Shown here one piece after another: positions 1 through 6,873 of a stretch of 11,954 nt of DNA. Position 1 is the first letter of the stretch; each line of letters starts with the position of its first letter. A model generated the notes under the pieces. The model made no database searches, was not told the origin of the DNA, and was given only the letters and a program-made list of their open reading frames with translations. The stretch comes from Phycisphaerae bacterium (GTDB lineage Bacteria; Planctomycetota; Phycisphaerae; Sedimentisphaerales; SG8-4). The position numbers were made by a program, and so were the translations under genes. The stretch lies in NCBI GenBank assembly GCA_030614945.1, contig JAUXAH010000033.1, positions 1 through 11,954 on the forward strand, in the 5' to 3' direction.

Positions 1-1
1 C

Positions 2-169
2 CTGGCTTACGGCTGCGGCTCTTATGCGCAGCTGGGTGAGACCGAGGCAGAGGTCAGGAGAAGGCATCTGCGCACTGCTCGTATTAATCGGCAGGAGCTG
101 GCCGAAGACATAGACACGGCTCTGTTACTTGATAAGCCGAGCAAGTTAACCGATAAAAGGATACCCTGA
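2..169 (+). CDS. C-terminal part of a small unidentified protein, possibly a lipoprotein
   Basis: The frame is open from the left edge and ends with TGA at 167-169, giving the last 55 residues of a protein whose start lies outside the window. The visible part begins LAYGCGSYAQLGE and continues as a hydrophilic, Arg/Glu-rich, probably helical tail ending TDKRIP. The stretch LAYGC at the very edge could be the end of a lipoprotein signal peptide with Cys as residue +1, although Ala at -3 and Tyr at -2 make a poor lipobox. If that is right, the mature protein would be only about 50 residues, sitting in a membrane. I do not recognise the family. It lies about 95 bp upstream of cdaA on the same strand and may share its transcript. 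Being an ORF without a visible start, it rests on the lack of stops and plausible codon use. Confidence 0.6.
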   Translation: MAYGCGSYAQLGETEAEVRRRHLRTARINRQELAEDIDTALLLDKPSKLTDKRIP

Positions 170-176
170 GGCGCAG

Positions 177-240
177 AAGCTAAAAGTTAAAAGCCATAAC
201 TTAAAATCGAAAACTTTTACGTTTTTGGCTTTACGTTTCA
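177..240. repeat. AT-rich spacer built of degenerate short words
   Basis: The spacer between the first gene and cdaA is made of variations on AAAAGTT/AACTTTT and AAAGCC/GGCTTT. A perfect 8-bp inverted pair is TAAAAGTT (181-188) with AACTTTTA (212-219), and AAAGCC (190-195) pairs with GGCTTT (227-232). The left half uses the words in one orientation and the right half mostly in the complement, as in the spacer before pheA. It could fold as a weak hairpin in the cdaA leader. It has no T-tract typical of a terminator and no function can be assigned. Confidence 0.4.
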
Positions 241-265
241 CGCTTTCTTCAAAGGGATTTGATTT

Positions 266-1111
266 GTGGAAACGCTCATCGATTATTTCGGCCGGGTGGC
301 TGGGTATGATTGGTGGCGTGTTGCCATTGAATTGTTTTTTATCGGCCTTATTGTTTACTGGGCCGTGGATTTTCTCGAGGGCACTCGCGGAGAGAGGTTA
401 TTCCGGGGGGTTATATTCATTCTCATTGCAGGTGTGCTCATCCTGAATTTGGTCATCGAGCAGTTTGGCTTCGAGCGTCTTGAATACCTTTACAAGGGCT
501 TTTTGATTGCTGTTTTGATTATTGCTGTTGCGGCGTTTCAGCCGGAGATTCGAAGGGCACTTATGCGAATAGGCGAGCCCCGTTTTTGGGCGGGCTCATC
601 GCAGCAGTTGTCAAGGACCATAGAGGAGATAATTACCGCAGTAACTGAGCTATCCGCCGCCCGAACCGGTGCTATTATTGTTATTGAGGGGCGGGTGGCG
701 TTGGGGGAATTTATAGAAACCGGCGTTCGGATCGATGCCAAGGTAACAGCTGAATTGCTCAAGACCATTTTTCATCCCGGCAGTGCCCTTCACGATATGG
801 CCGTTATAATACGAGGCGATAGAGTAGTTGCCGCCAGGGTGCAGTTGCCTCTGGCTGAGGCCGGCAGTATAGACGGCGTTGAGCTCGGTTCCCGTCACCG
901 GGCTGCTATAGGCATAACGGCAGGTTCGGACCCCACCTGTTTGGTAGTAAGTGAAGAAAACGGCATTATTTCACTTGCCGAGAACGGAAAGTTGATCAGG
1001 AAAATAAGCGAGTCTGGTCTCAGATCGCATCTGAGCAGCACGATGGTCGAGTACATACCGATTGTCGAGCGGCTCTGGAGGTTTCCTAAAAGAAGCGTGC
1101 ATAAGTCGTAA
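266..1111 (+). CDS. cdaA: Diadenylate cyclase CdaA (membrane-bound c-di-AMP synthase)
   Basis: CdaA condenses two ATP to cyclic di-AMP, a second messenger controlling potassium/osmolyte balance and cell-wall homeostasis. The 281-residue length is normal. Three hydrophobic segments (about 22-37, 46-64 and 78-92) anchor the N-terminus; the DAC (DisA_N) domain follows at about 110-265. The RHR motif is intact (GSRHRAA, RHR at 210-212), as is the following VSEENGIISL stretch. The other hallmark, DGA, reads DMA (ALHDMAVII, 177-179): the metal-binding Asp is kept but the Gly is Met. The start is GTG at 266, chosen because AAAGGGA (251-257) lies 8 nt upstream and the next residues match CdaA N-termini. 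The YbbR-domain gene 42 bp downstream is the classic CdaA partner, so the two form an operon. Family assignment is secure; full cyclase activity is inferred and depends on whether DMA is tolerated. Confidence 0.93.
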   Translation: METLIDYFGRVAGYDWWRVAIELFFIGLIVYWAVDFLEGTRGERLFRGVIFILIAGVLILNLVIEQFGFERLEYLYKGFLIAVLIIAVAAFQPEIRRALMRIGEPRFWAGSSQQLSRTIEEIITAVTELSAARTGAIIVIEGRVALGEFIETGVRIDAKVTAELLKTIFHPGSALHDMAVIIRGDRVVAARVQLPLAEAGSIDGVELGSRHRAAIGITAGSDPTCLVVSEENGIISLAENGKLIRKISESGLRSHLSSTMVEYIPIVERLWRFPKRSVHKS

Positions 1112-1153
1112 GTGTCCTTGTGTTCTTATGCTCTTCTGTAACGAGATGCGCTA

Positions 1154-2188
1154 ATGGCAAGAAGAATCAACTACGGGAAAGTATTGCTTGTGATATTTCT
1201 GACGGTCTTGATATGGGTCTGGGTGGATCTAGCCAAGACCGAAGAGTTCCCCTTTTCCGGTGCTGCCATAAGCGTTGCCAGGTCTGCCAATCCGGGTCTC
1301 TGGGTTAGCTTCAACGAGGAACCAGTGGTTTCTGTTGATAACGTTGTGCTCAAGGGCCCGGCGTCCAAAATCACCAATGCGAGGCGAAAACTAAACGATG
1401 GCTCGCTGGTCCTTGAGTTCTTCCTGGATGCTGAGGATGAAGGGATGGTCAACCCCGGCGAATATCCTCTGAAGGTGCTGCATTTCCTGAAGCAAAGTCG
1501 CCAGATAAAGCAGCTCGGGCTTACGGTCGAATCCTGCAAGCCGGATAAGCTTTCTGTTAATGTTGTTAAACTCGTTAAAAAATCACTGACGGTTAAATGT
1601 TTTGATGAAGATGGAAATCCTCTAAAGGCAGAAAGCAAACCGTCAAAAGTTGATATGTTTGTGCCTGAGGGTTGGGAGGGTGAAGCGCTCACGGCAAAAG
1701 TTCGGTTGACGCGCAGTGAAGTTGAGCAGGCAAGAGTTGAGGCTGTTCCGAAGAAACCTTATATCGAGCTGGCGCCGGGCCAGATAAGAGAGGCCGCCGG
1801 AACCGTGGAAATCACGGCACCGTCGGAAGAGGACCGGCTTAGTGATTACACCATAACAGCGGCAACGCTCGGCATTACCTTAAGTCAGATCCTGCAGGGG
1901 GAATATGATGTTGAGGTGGAAAACTTGCCCGAGGTGATAGGCGGTATCACAATCAGAGCGACCTCGGAAGCAAAACGGGCCTATGAGGAGATGCGTTATC
2001 AGGTGATATTGGAAATTTACGATGAGGATGCCATGTCCACAGAACCTCTAAAAAGAAAGCTTATTTATAATTTTCCTGCTGAGTATGTCCGCAAAGGCGA
2101 AATTGAGCTAAAAAATCCTGACCAGCCGGCAGAAGCTAAATTTAAGTTGATACGTCTGCCTTCTGCGGTGGCTCCGTCGAATGAGTGA
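1154..2188 (+). CDS. cdaR: YbbR-domain protein, CdaR-like partner of CdaA
   Basis: A 344-residue protein with one N-terminal membrane segment (about 9-26, LLVIFLTVLIWVWVDLA) after a short basic start, followed by a long extracytoplasmic part rich in beta-strand patterns. This is the architecture of YbbR/CdaR proteins: a single anchor followed by several YbbR repeats of about 80-90 residues. Repeat-like boundaries can be guessed near residues 30-120, 125-215 and 230-335, but repeat-to-repeat identity is low by eye. CdaR proteins bind CdaA in the membrane and modulate c-di-AMP synthesis. The assignment rests on topology plus position directly behind cdaA. The start is ATG 1154 and no strong Shine-Dalgarno precedes it. 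Its last 47 bp overlap the convergent cstA gene. The symbol is used by analogy with Firmicutes. Confidence 0.8.
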   Translation: MARRINYGKVLLVIFLTVLIWVWVDLAKTEEFPFSGAAISVARSANPGLWVSFNEEPVVSVDNVVLKGPASKITNARRKLNDGSLVLEFFLDAEDEGMVNPGEYPLKVLHFLKQSRQIKQLGLTVESCKPDKLSVNVVKLVKKSLTVKCFDEDGNPLKAESKPSKVDMFVPEGWEGEALTAKVRLTRSEVEQARVEAVPKKPYIELAPGQIREAAGTVEITAPSEEDRLSDYTITAATLGITLSQILQGEYDVEVENLPEVIGGITIRATSEAKRAYEEMRYQVILEIYDEDAMSTEPLKRKLIYNFPAEYVRKGEIELKNPDQPAEAKFKLIRLPSAVAPSNE

Positions 2189-3896
2189 CACTGAAGAAGG
2201 CCATAAATGCCTCGACCGTCATCCATAATGCCAGTGCAAATATCCCGGCTCCGATTGTAACAAGAAGCCAATTTTTGTCGGCGAGAAAAATCGTTTCATT
2301 TTTAACCATAGCCCAGTTTGTAATCACCAGCATAATCAGGCACGGCACCGCAGTTACGATAAACTTGAATCCGCCCTTGCGTTTTAGGTAAAGCGTAACC
2401 AGCAGCAAGGCCAGGGCAGCTAAGAGTTGGTTTGAGGTTCCGAACAGAGGCCAGAGTTTCATTGCACCTGTGCCGTCAGCGCCTGTGGCGAAGGCCAACG
2501 CTGCTGCGGTAAGGACGGCGAAGGTGGTTGCCGCCCATCTGTTGGCGAGAAATGGGATTCGCAGGTCGGCTGCCAGCTCACTTATCACATAGCGCTGGAT
2601 TCGTACCGAGGTATCGAGGGTTGTGCCGGCAAAAGATGCAATAAATACACCCATAAGCGTAATTCCCACCGTTTCGGGCAGGCCGAGTGTCCCCATTATA
2701 TTGGCTGCACCAATAACCACGGGGGCTATTTTGTCAGACAATCCCATACCTCTGGCCCCCAACCAAGAGCTGTATTGATGCTGCCAGGCGGCTTGGCCGG
2801 TCAGGATTGTTTCGTTGTCGAGTTTTACGGCCATTGCTACGCCGGCTGCGACGCAGATAATGATCAGCACCGCCAGGAAACCTTCCAACAGCATTGAGCC
2901 GTATCCGACGAATTGACAGTCCGGCTCCTTTGCAACTTGTTTAGCGGTTGTGCCGGAGGCCACAAGTGAATGGAAGCCGCTGATGGCGCCGCAGGCGATT
3001 ATGACGAACATAAACGGCCATATCGGGGGGGTATTTGTCGGCAGCGACGGATTGATATGAGGTGCGACGAGGGGGAGTTTACCAGCTAATGACGCTACCA
3101 CCGTTCCGCCAACCAGAAGACCCATCGCAATAAATAGCTGCCAGGCGTTAATATAGTCTCTCGGCTGCAGGAGCGTTGTTACCGGCAGTGTCGAAGCCAC
3201 CCAGGCGTAAATCAGCAAGATTATCACCCACAAACCAGTGGCGGGTATCCCAAAGGCGGTGCCAAGTCCACAGGGGAGCCAACCGCCAACGGCAATGCAC
3301 AGATACATTCCGACTACCGCAATAGCCGTTGCAACAGGAATGTTGGCACCTCTTTTATAAACCGCAAAACCAAGAGCGACCGCTATTGGAATCTGAAGCC
3401 AGACCGGAATGACGGCACTGGGAAACCGCGTAAAGACCGCCGCAATCACAACGCCGAATATTGCGATAACAATCAGCAAGCTCAAAAACACAATGGCGAA
3501 GAATATGAATCGCACACGGATGTTGATATATTTGGCAGCTACCTCTGAGATGCTTTTGCCCTGGTTTCGCATCGAGACCACCAGCGCGCCGAAATCGTGG
3601 ACAGCACCCATAAAGATGGAGCCGAGGAAGACCCAGAGGATAGCTGGCAGCCAGCCCCAGATAATACCTATGGCCGGCCCAACAATCGGTCCTGTCCCGG
3701 CAATCGAGGTGTAGTGATGGCCGAAGATTATCCCCTTGCGAGTGGGGATATAGTCGATGCCGTCCTGAAGTTCTGCCGACGGCACGAGTGCGTTTTTGTT
3801 GAGTTTGAAGATTTTTCTGGCGAGAAATCGCCCGTAAGTATGATAAGCGACGAGGTACCCACCCCCGCAAATCAGCATCAGTAAAAGTGTATCCAT
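2142..3896 (-). CDS. cstA: CstA-family carbon starvation protein / peptide or pyruvate transporter
   Basis: A 584-residue polytopic inner-membrane protein with many hydrophobic helices. The CstA core signature is clear: GHHYTSIAGTGPIVGPA (59-75), GAVHDFGA (97-104), PRDYIN (245-250) and GAISGFHSLVASGTTAKQ (303-320), followed by a C-terminal five-helix CstA region. It is shorter than E. coli CstA or BtsT (about 700 residues), in the range of the compact CstA proteins of many other bacteria. In E. coli the family takes up peptides (CstA) and pyruvate (CstA, BtsT); the substrate here cannot be read from sequence. ATG at 3894-3896 is preceded by AAGGAAAG, a good ribosome site. It follows der on the same strand after 26 bp and may be read through from it. 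Its 3' end overlaps the ybbR gene tail-to-tail. No sensor kinase or response regulator gene of the BtsSR type is nearby. Confidence 0.93.
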   Translation of the reverse strand: MDTLLLMLICGGGYLVAYHTYGRFLARKIFKLNKNALVPSAELQDGIDYIPTRKGIIFGHHYTSIAGTGPIVGPAIGIIWGWLPAILWVFLGSIFMGAVHDFGALVVSMRNQGKSISEVAAKYINIRVRFIFFAIVFLSLLIVIAIFGVVIAAVFTRFPSAVIPVWLQIPIAVALGFAVYKRGANIPVATAIAVVGMYLCIAVGGWLPCGLGTAFGIPATGLWVIILLIYAWVASTLPVTTLLQPRDYINAWQLFIAMGLLVGGTVVASLAGKLPLVAPHINPSLPTNTPPIWPFMFVIIACGAISGFHSLVASGTTAKQVAKEPDCQFVGYGSMLLEGFLAVLIIICVAAGVAMAVKLDNETILTGQAAWQHQYSSWLGARGMGLSDKIAPVVIGAANIMGTLGLPETVGITLMGVFIASFAGTTLDTSVRIQRYVISELAADLRIPFLANRWAATTFAVLTAAALAFATGADGTGAMKLWPLFGTSNQLLAALALLLVTLYLKRKGGFKFIVTAVPCLIMLVITNWAMVKNETIFLADKNWLLVTIGAGIFALALWMTVEAFMAFFSVTHSTEPPQKADVST

Positions 3897-3922
3897 ACCA
3901 ATCTTTCCTTGTTAACGACGGC

Positions 3923-5239
3923 CTATTTTCTATGTGAACGGGCCAACAGCCGTATGGGCACCTCCTCTACGGGCAGCAGCTCTCGCAGTCTGCCTATAAT
4001 AAATCGGCGATAATTCTCCTCAAACAGTTCCGGGTTGTTTACGAACATAAGTATCGTAATCGGGTTGACGGCGATTTGCGTGGCATAGTAAATCTTTGGC
4101 CAGCCGCCTTTGCCTTTGGCTCCGCCGATTTTCTCTGTCTTTATGATTTCAAACACCTTGTTCAGTTTGGCAGTGGGTATCCACGTTGTGGTCTGCTTGA
4201 AGATTTCAGCCGCCAAATCCAGAACGCTCTGAACATTTTTTGCCTCGGTTGCCGTAGTAAAGGCTATCGGCGCATATTTCAGGCCCGGCAGCAGCTTTGT
4301 CAAATACTCCTCATAGTCGCCGGTAACAGCCGAGTCTTTGGCAAGGTCCCACTTGTTAACCACCAGTATGCAGCTTTTACATTCCTCAACGATGAACCGC
4401 GCCACTTTCTTATCCACCTGTGAAACGGCTGTGGCGGCATCTATAAGAAGCAGCACAACGTCAGCCCGGCGGATAGACCGTGTCACACGGACGTAGCTGT
4501 AAAACTCGATGCTGCTGGCTATCTTGCTTTTCTTTCTTATCCCTGCGGTGTCAATGACGATGATGGTTTTGCCGTTTTTTTCGAACCGCACGTCCACAGC
4601 GTCTCTGGTCGTGCCCGGCGTCTCGCTGACAATCACCCTCTCGGAACCTACCATAGCGTTTACAAGGGTACTTTTGCCGGCGTTTCTTTTTCCCACTATC
4701 GCAATCTTCATAACCGGCTCCGGCGGTTTGGCTGATTCTAAAGCTGCGAGTTTATCAAAGACTTTATCGAGCAGAACGGCTTTGTTAAGATTGTTCTTTG
4801 CTGAGATGCAAAGAAATTCGCCGAAGCCCAGCTTGGAAAATTCACCGGCAGCAGGAAACATCCTGGCGGTGTCGGCCTTGTTGGCAACGCCGATAACGTC
4901 AAGCTCGTGTTTACGCAGAAGCCGGGCTATTTTCTCGTCTAACGGCACAAGACCATCGCGAATATCCACCATAAAAATCACAAGGTTCGCTGATTCAATC
5001 GCCCGGAGGATTTGCTGCTCGATATGCTCGCTAAGGTCGTCGGCATCGACTACTCCGTATCCGCCGGTATCGACAAGCTCGAAGTAGCGGTCGTCTCGCC
5101 CGATGAAGGTACTGACACGGTCTCTTGTAACGCCGGCGGTCGGCTCAACGATACTTATCATTGACCCCGCCAGTGCGTTCAAGAGACTGCTCTTGCCCAC
5201 GTTCGGCCGACCAATTATCGCTACTACCGCCAACGCCAT
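3923..5239 (-). CDS. der: Ribosome-biogenesis GTPase Der (EngA)
   Basis: Der is the essential tandem GTPase that helps mature the 50S subunit. Counting from the alternative TTG at 5245, domain 1 has GRPNVGKSS (12-20), DTGG (59-62), NKAD (122-125) and SAK (148-150). Domain 2 has GKRNAGKST (185-193), DTAG (232-235) and NKWD (297-300), and a C-terminal KH-like domain spans about 352-440, ending in a basic tail. The length of 438-440 residues is typical. I prefer ATG at 5239, giving MALAVVAIIGRPN, over TTG at 5245; neither has a Shine-Dalgarno, because the upstream sequence is a tandem repeat running right up to the start. It lies 74 bp downstream of the XRE gene and 26 bp upstream of cstA on the same strand. 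The call is secure; only the start is uncertain by two codons. Confidence 0.96.
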   Translation of the reverse strand: MALAVVAIIGRPNVGKSSLLNALAGSMISIVEPTAGVTRDRVSTFIGRDDRYFELVDTGGYGVVDADDLSEHIEQQILRAIESANLVIFMVDIRDGLVPLDEKIARLLRKHELDVIGVANKADTARMFPAAGEFSKLGFGEFLCISAKNNLNKAVLLDKVFDKLAALESAKPPEPVMKIAIVGKRNAGKSTLVNAMVGSERVIVSETPGTTRDAVDVRFEKNGKTIIVIDTAGIRKKSKIASSIEFYSYVRVTRSIRRADVVLLLIDAATAVSQVDKKVARFIVEECKSCILVVNKWDLAKDSAVTGDYEEYLTKLLPGLKYAPIAFTTATEAKNVQSVLDLAAEIFKQTTTWIPTAKLNKVFEIIKTEKIGGAKGKGGWPKIYYATQIAVNPITILMFVNNPELFEENYRRFIIGRLRELLPVEEVPIRLLARSHRK

Positions 5240-5279
5240 AACCAATTACCATTCACCAATTTACCATTGACCAGTTACC
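5240..5279 (-). repeat. Degenerate 14-15 bp tandem repeat abutting the der start
   Basis: On the minus strand, three successive units begin GGTAA and end near TTGGT: GGTAACTGGTCAAT (5279-5266), GGTAAATTGGTGAAT (5265-5251) and GGTAATTGGTT (5250-5240). The last unit runs directly into the ATG of der and supplies the alternative TTG start. No purine-rich ribosome site lies between. It may be a slippage product; a role in der translation is speculation. Confidence 0.65.
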
Positions 5280-5319
5280 AATCCCCATTCTAACAGAATC
5301 ACCCCCCGATTTGAAGTGC

Positions 5320-5541
5320 CTAAGAATCCTCACCCTCGTATTGAAAGACATCTTCTATTCGTGCCTTGAAAGTGCGGGCTATTCTAAAGGCCAGAGTCAG
5401 CGAAGGAGCGTACTTGCCGGATTCGATGGCAATGATTGTCTGGCGGGTTACGCCTACGCGGTCAGCCAATTGCTGCTGGGTCATTTCGCCGTTTTCAAAA
5501 CGCAGCCGACGAATCTGGTTCGTAATTTCACTTTTCGCCAT
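5320..5541 (-). CDS. Small XRE/Cro-CI family transcriptional regulator
   Basis: A 73-residue protein that is almost entirely one helix-turn-helix domain. Residues 21-47 ([20 protein letters not shown] then SGKYAPS) form the HTH, and LAFRIARTF and DVFQYEG complete the fold. It belongs to the short YgzD/YozG-like group that typically accompanies a small membrane protein. Its ATG at 5541 sits inside the 3' end of that membrane gene (14-bp overlap, different frame), so translation is probably coupled; a G-run (GGGGGGG then CAAAG) lies just before the ATG. It probably binds DNA and may repress its own operon through the inverted repeat at 6021-6052. Fold assignment is strong; the target is inferred from the genetic layout. 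Confidence 0.9.
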   Translation of the reverse strand: MAKSEITNQIRRLRFENGEMTQQQLADRVGVTRQTIIAIESGKYAPSLTLAFRIARTFKARIEDVFQYEGEDS

Positions 5542-5968
5542 CTTTGCCCCCCCTGCCGTACTGAATCAAAACCGCAGCGCTGTATATAAACATAGCGATA
5601 AGAAAGATAGTAAAGTTAACAAGTGATAGTACCCAAACAGGAATAGAGCCTGTATATCCGACAATAAACCGTGGTATGATACAAACTGCAGCGAGCATAA
5701 TCCAAACAGAAACAAAGGAAACTAATATAGCTCTTTTTATAATTAAGTTATCACGCTCATCTGATTCAACTTCTGCGAGGCTTTGTCTTTTGCGGAGAAA
5801 AATAAACAAAGGCACCATAAAGCTGAAAAGAAGCAACGCAATAAATCTATGAAGAGAAATGAATAGGTTTTTTAAAATGACAATTTCGGTAAACAATAAG
5901 ATGCCAAAAAGAATAAGGAATAATGAAGCTATTAAAGCACACAATGCTCCTTTCTGCGTTTTATTCAT
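5528..5968 (-). CDS. Small four-helix membrane protein paired with XRE regulator (DUF2178-like)
   Basis: A 146-residue protein with four hydrophobic segments (about 9-29, 42-58, 80-105 and 112-135). A charged cytosolic-type loop carries ESDERD (68-73) followed by a basic residue pair. That SDERD loop and the pairing with a small XRE gene are typical of DUF2178-like membrane proteins. No enzymatic residues stand out and the function is unknown; a membrane sensor or stress partner that sequesters or responds to the regulator is a guess. ATG at 5968 is preceded by GGGAGA with a 7-nt gap. The gene is visibly more AT-rich than der or ogt (runs such as TTTTTTATAATTAAG appear on the plus strand), which may mark acquisition by transfer. 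A well-formed promoter lies 58-86 bp upstream. Confidence 0.82.
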   Translation of the reverse strand: MNKTQKGALCALIASLFLILFGILLFTEIVILKNLFISLHRFIALLLFSFMVPLFIFLRKRQSLAEVESDERDNLIIKRAILVSFVSVWIMLAAVCIIPRFIVGYTGSIPVWVLSLVNFTIFLIAMFIYSAAVLIQYGRGGKDGEK

Positions 5969-6020
5969 GATTTTTCTCCCTTTTTAACCATAATTCTCTT
6001 TGCGTATGTATACTAAACCA

Positions 6021-6052
6021 GACATAATGTAAAGTATATATAACTTTATGTC
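6021..6052. promoter_or_regulatory. Candidate operator (inverted repeat) overlapping the promoter
   Basis: GACATAA (6021-6027) and TTATGTC (6046-6052) form a perfect 7-bp inverted repeat whose arms cover the -10 and -35 elements of the minus-strand promoter. A nested pair, AAAGT (6031-6035) and ACTTT (6043-6047), lies inside, and AAGTATA occurs twice (6032-6038 and 6053-6059). This is the expected layout for autorepression by the small XRE protein encoded downstream. Binding itself is inference. Confidence 0.5.
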
Positions 6053-6054
6053 AA
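6026..6054 (-). promoter_or_regulatory. Sigma70-type promoter of the membrane protein/XRE operon
   Basis: On the minus strand a perfect TTGACA (-35; plus 6049-6054) is followed after exactly 17 bp by TACATT (-10; plus 6026-6031, 4 of 6 consensus bases). It points towards the ATG at 5968 and would leave a leader of about 50 nt with a good Shine-Dalgarno. The region is strongly AT-rich. This is the most convincing promoter in the window. Confidence 0.6.
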
Positions 6055-6055
6055 G

Positions 6056-6061
6056 TATAAT
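6056..6061 (+). promoter_or_regulatory. Possible -10 box for the zinc-ribbon/PH gene
   Basis: A perfect TATAAT on the plus strand faces the gene at 6149 and sits against the -35 of the divergent promoter. No convincing -35 is found 16-18 bp upstream, so the promoter would be weak or activator-dependent. If used, the leader is about 80 nt, with a purine stretch at 6092-6104 too far from the ATG to act as its ribosome site. Confidence 0.3.
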
Positions 6062-6148
6062 TTACATTTTTTTGCAAATTTTTTCAAAAAATGAGAGGTG
6101 AAAGAATCTCCTGCTTAAATTCCTCACATATTTCCGAATATATAGTTA

Positions 6149-6850
6149 ATGGCTGTTATTGATTTGCAGACAAGACAATGTCCATTTTGTGCCGAGACGA
6201 TTCAGGTCCGGGCGATTAAGTGCCGATTCTGCGATGAATTCCTTAACAGCGGCAAGGCGAGAGCTTTGGAAGCCAGCTCAGGGTCGAATACGCAGTCGTC
6301 CGAGGCCGAAGGGGCGAACGATAACGTCCTGTTTGAGGGTAGGCCATCTCTGTGGGGGATGACTGGGGCGGTAATCAAGGGGCTATTCTTTGTTGTTGTG
6401 GCGGGTCTTCTGGTGAAGCTGCCTCTCGAAGATATGGCCAACGCCCTGCTGGGTTTGAACCTTACCGAAAGCCAGGCCCTGGCGTTCGGCCGATACAGGG
6501 TTATTGCCGGTGTGGCGCTTGCGGTACTGGTAATGCTTTTTCTTGTGATAAAGATGGTCAGGCTCAAGATGATCTACTATGAGGTTACAGCCGAGCGGAT
6601 CGAGTGGAGCAGAGGCATCTTCGACCGAAGGGTTGACAATCTGGATATGTTCCGGGTGATTGACCTGAAGATGCGCAGAACCGTGTTCGACTGTATTCTT
6701 GGGATAGGTACCGTGGGTTTGATAACAACTGACAAGACGGACCCGGAGTTCGTCTTCGAGAAGATACGGGATTCGCGCAGACTTTACGATATTATCAAGA
6801 AAGCCAGCCTTGAAGCAGATAAACGAAGCGGTGTCATACACGTGGAATAG
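6149..6850 (+). CDS. Zinc-ribbon and bacterial PH-domain membrane protein
   Basis: A 233-residue protein in three parts. The N-terminus is a zinc ribbon with two CxxC knuckles (Cys 11, 14, 25, 28; CPFCAETI and KCRFC), as in the zinc-ribbon leaders of many uncharacterised membrane proteins. A low-complexity Ser/Glu/Asn linker (about 42-58) follows, then two membrane segments (about 70-92 and 116-138), then a bPH_2 (YdbS-like) domain from about 142 to 215, with YEVTAERIEWSRG and IGTVGLITTDKTDPEF as signature stretches. The bPH_2 family is common next to membrane helices; its ligand and role are not established. The start is ATG 6149; a stop (TAG) lies two codons upstream in frame, so no longer start is possible, and there is no Shine-Dalgarno. 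It converges on ogt with a 23-bp gap. A specific physiological function cannot be read from the sequence. Confidence 0.85.
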   Translation: MAVIDLQTRQCPFCAETIQVRAIKCRFCDEFLNSGKARALEASSGSNTQSSEAEGANDNVLFEGRPSLWGMTGAVIKGLFFVVVAGLLVKLPLEDMANALLGLNLTESQALAFGRYRVIAGVALAVLVMLFLVIKMVRLKMIYYEVTAERIEWSRGIFDRRVDNLDMFRVIDLKMRRTVFDCILGIGTVGLITTDKTDPEFVFEKIRDSRRLYDIIKKASLEADKRSGVIHVE

Positions 6851-6873
6851 GGTTGGTTTGCAGGCACTTTGGG

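Noticed and set aside
177..265. c-di-AMP (ydaO-type) riboswitch before cdaA
   Set aside because: The spacer is only about 95 bp, AT-rich and repetitive, with none of the conserved riboswitch core.
1171..1692. 173-codon minus-strand ORF opposite the YbbR gene
   Set aside because: Ser/Thr-rich shadow of the plus-strand coding sequence without any recognisable motif or ribosome site.
4509..5087. 192-codon plus-strand ORF opposite der
   Set aside because: Antisense shadow of the two Der GTPase domains; composition is typical of a reverse-frame translation.
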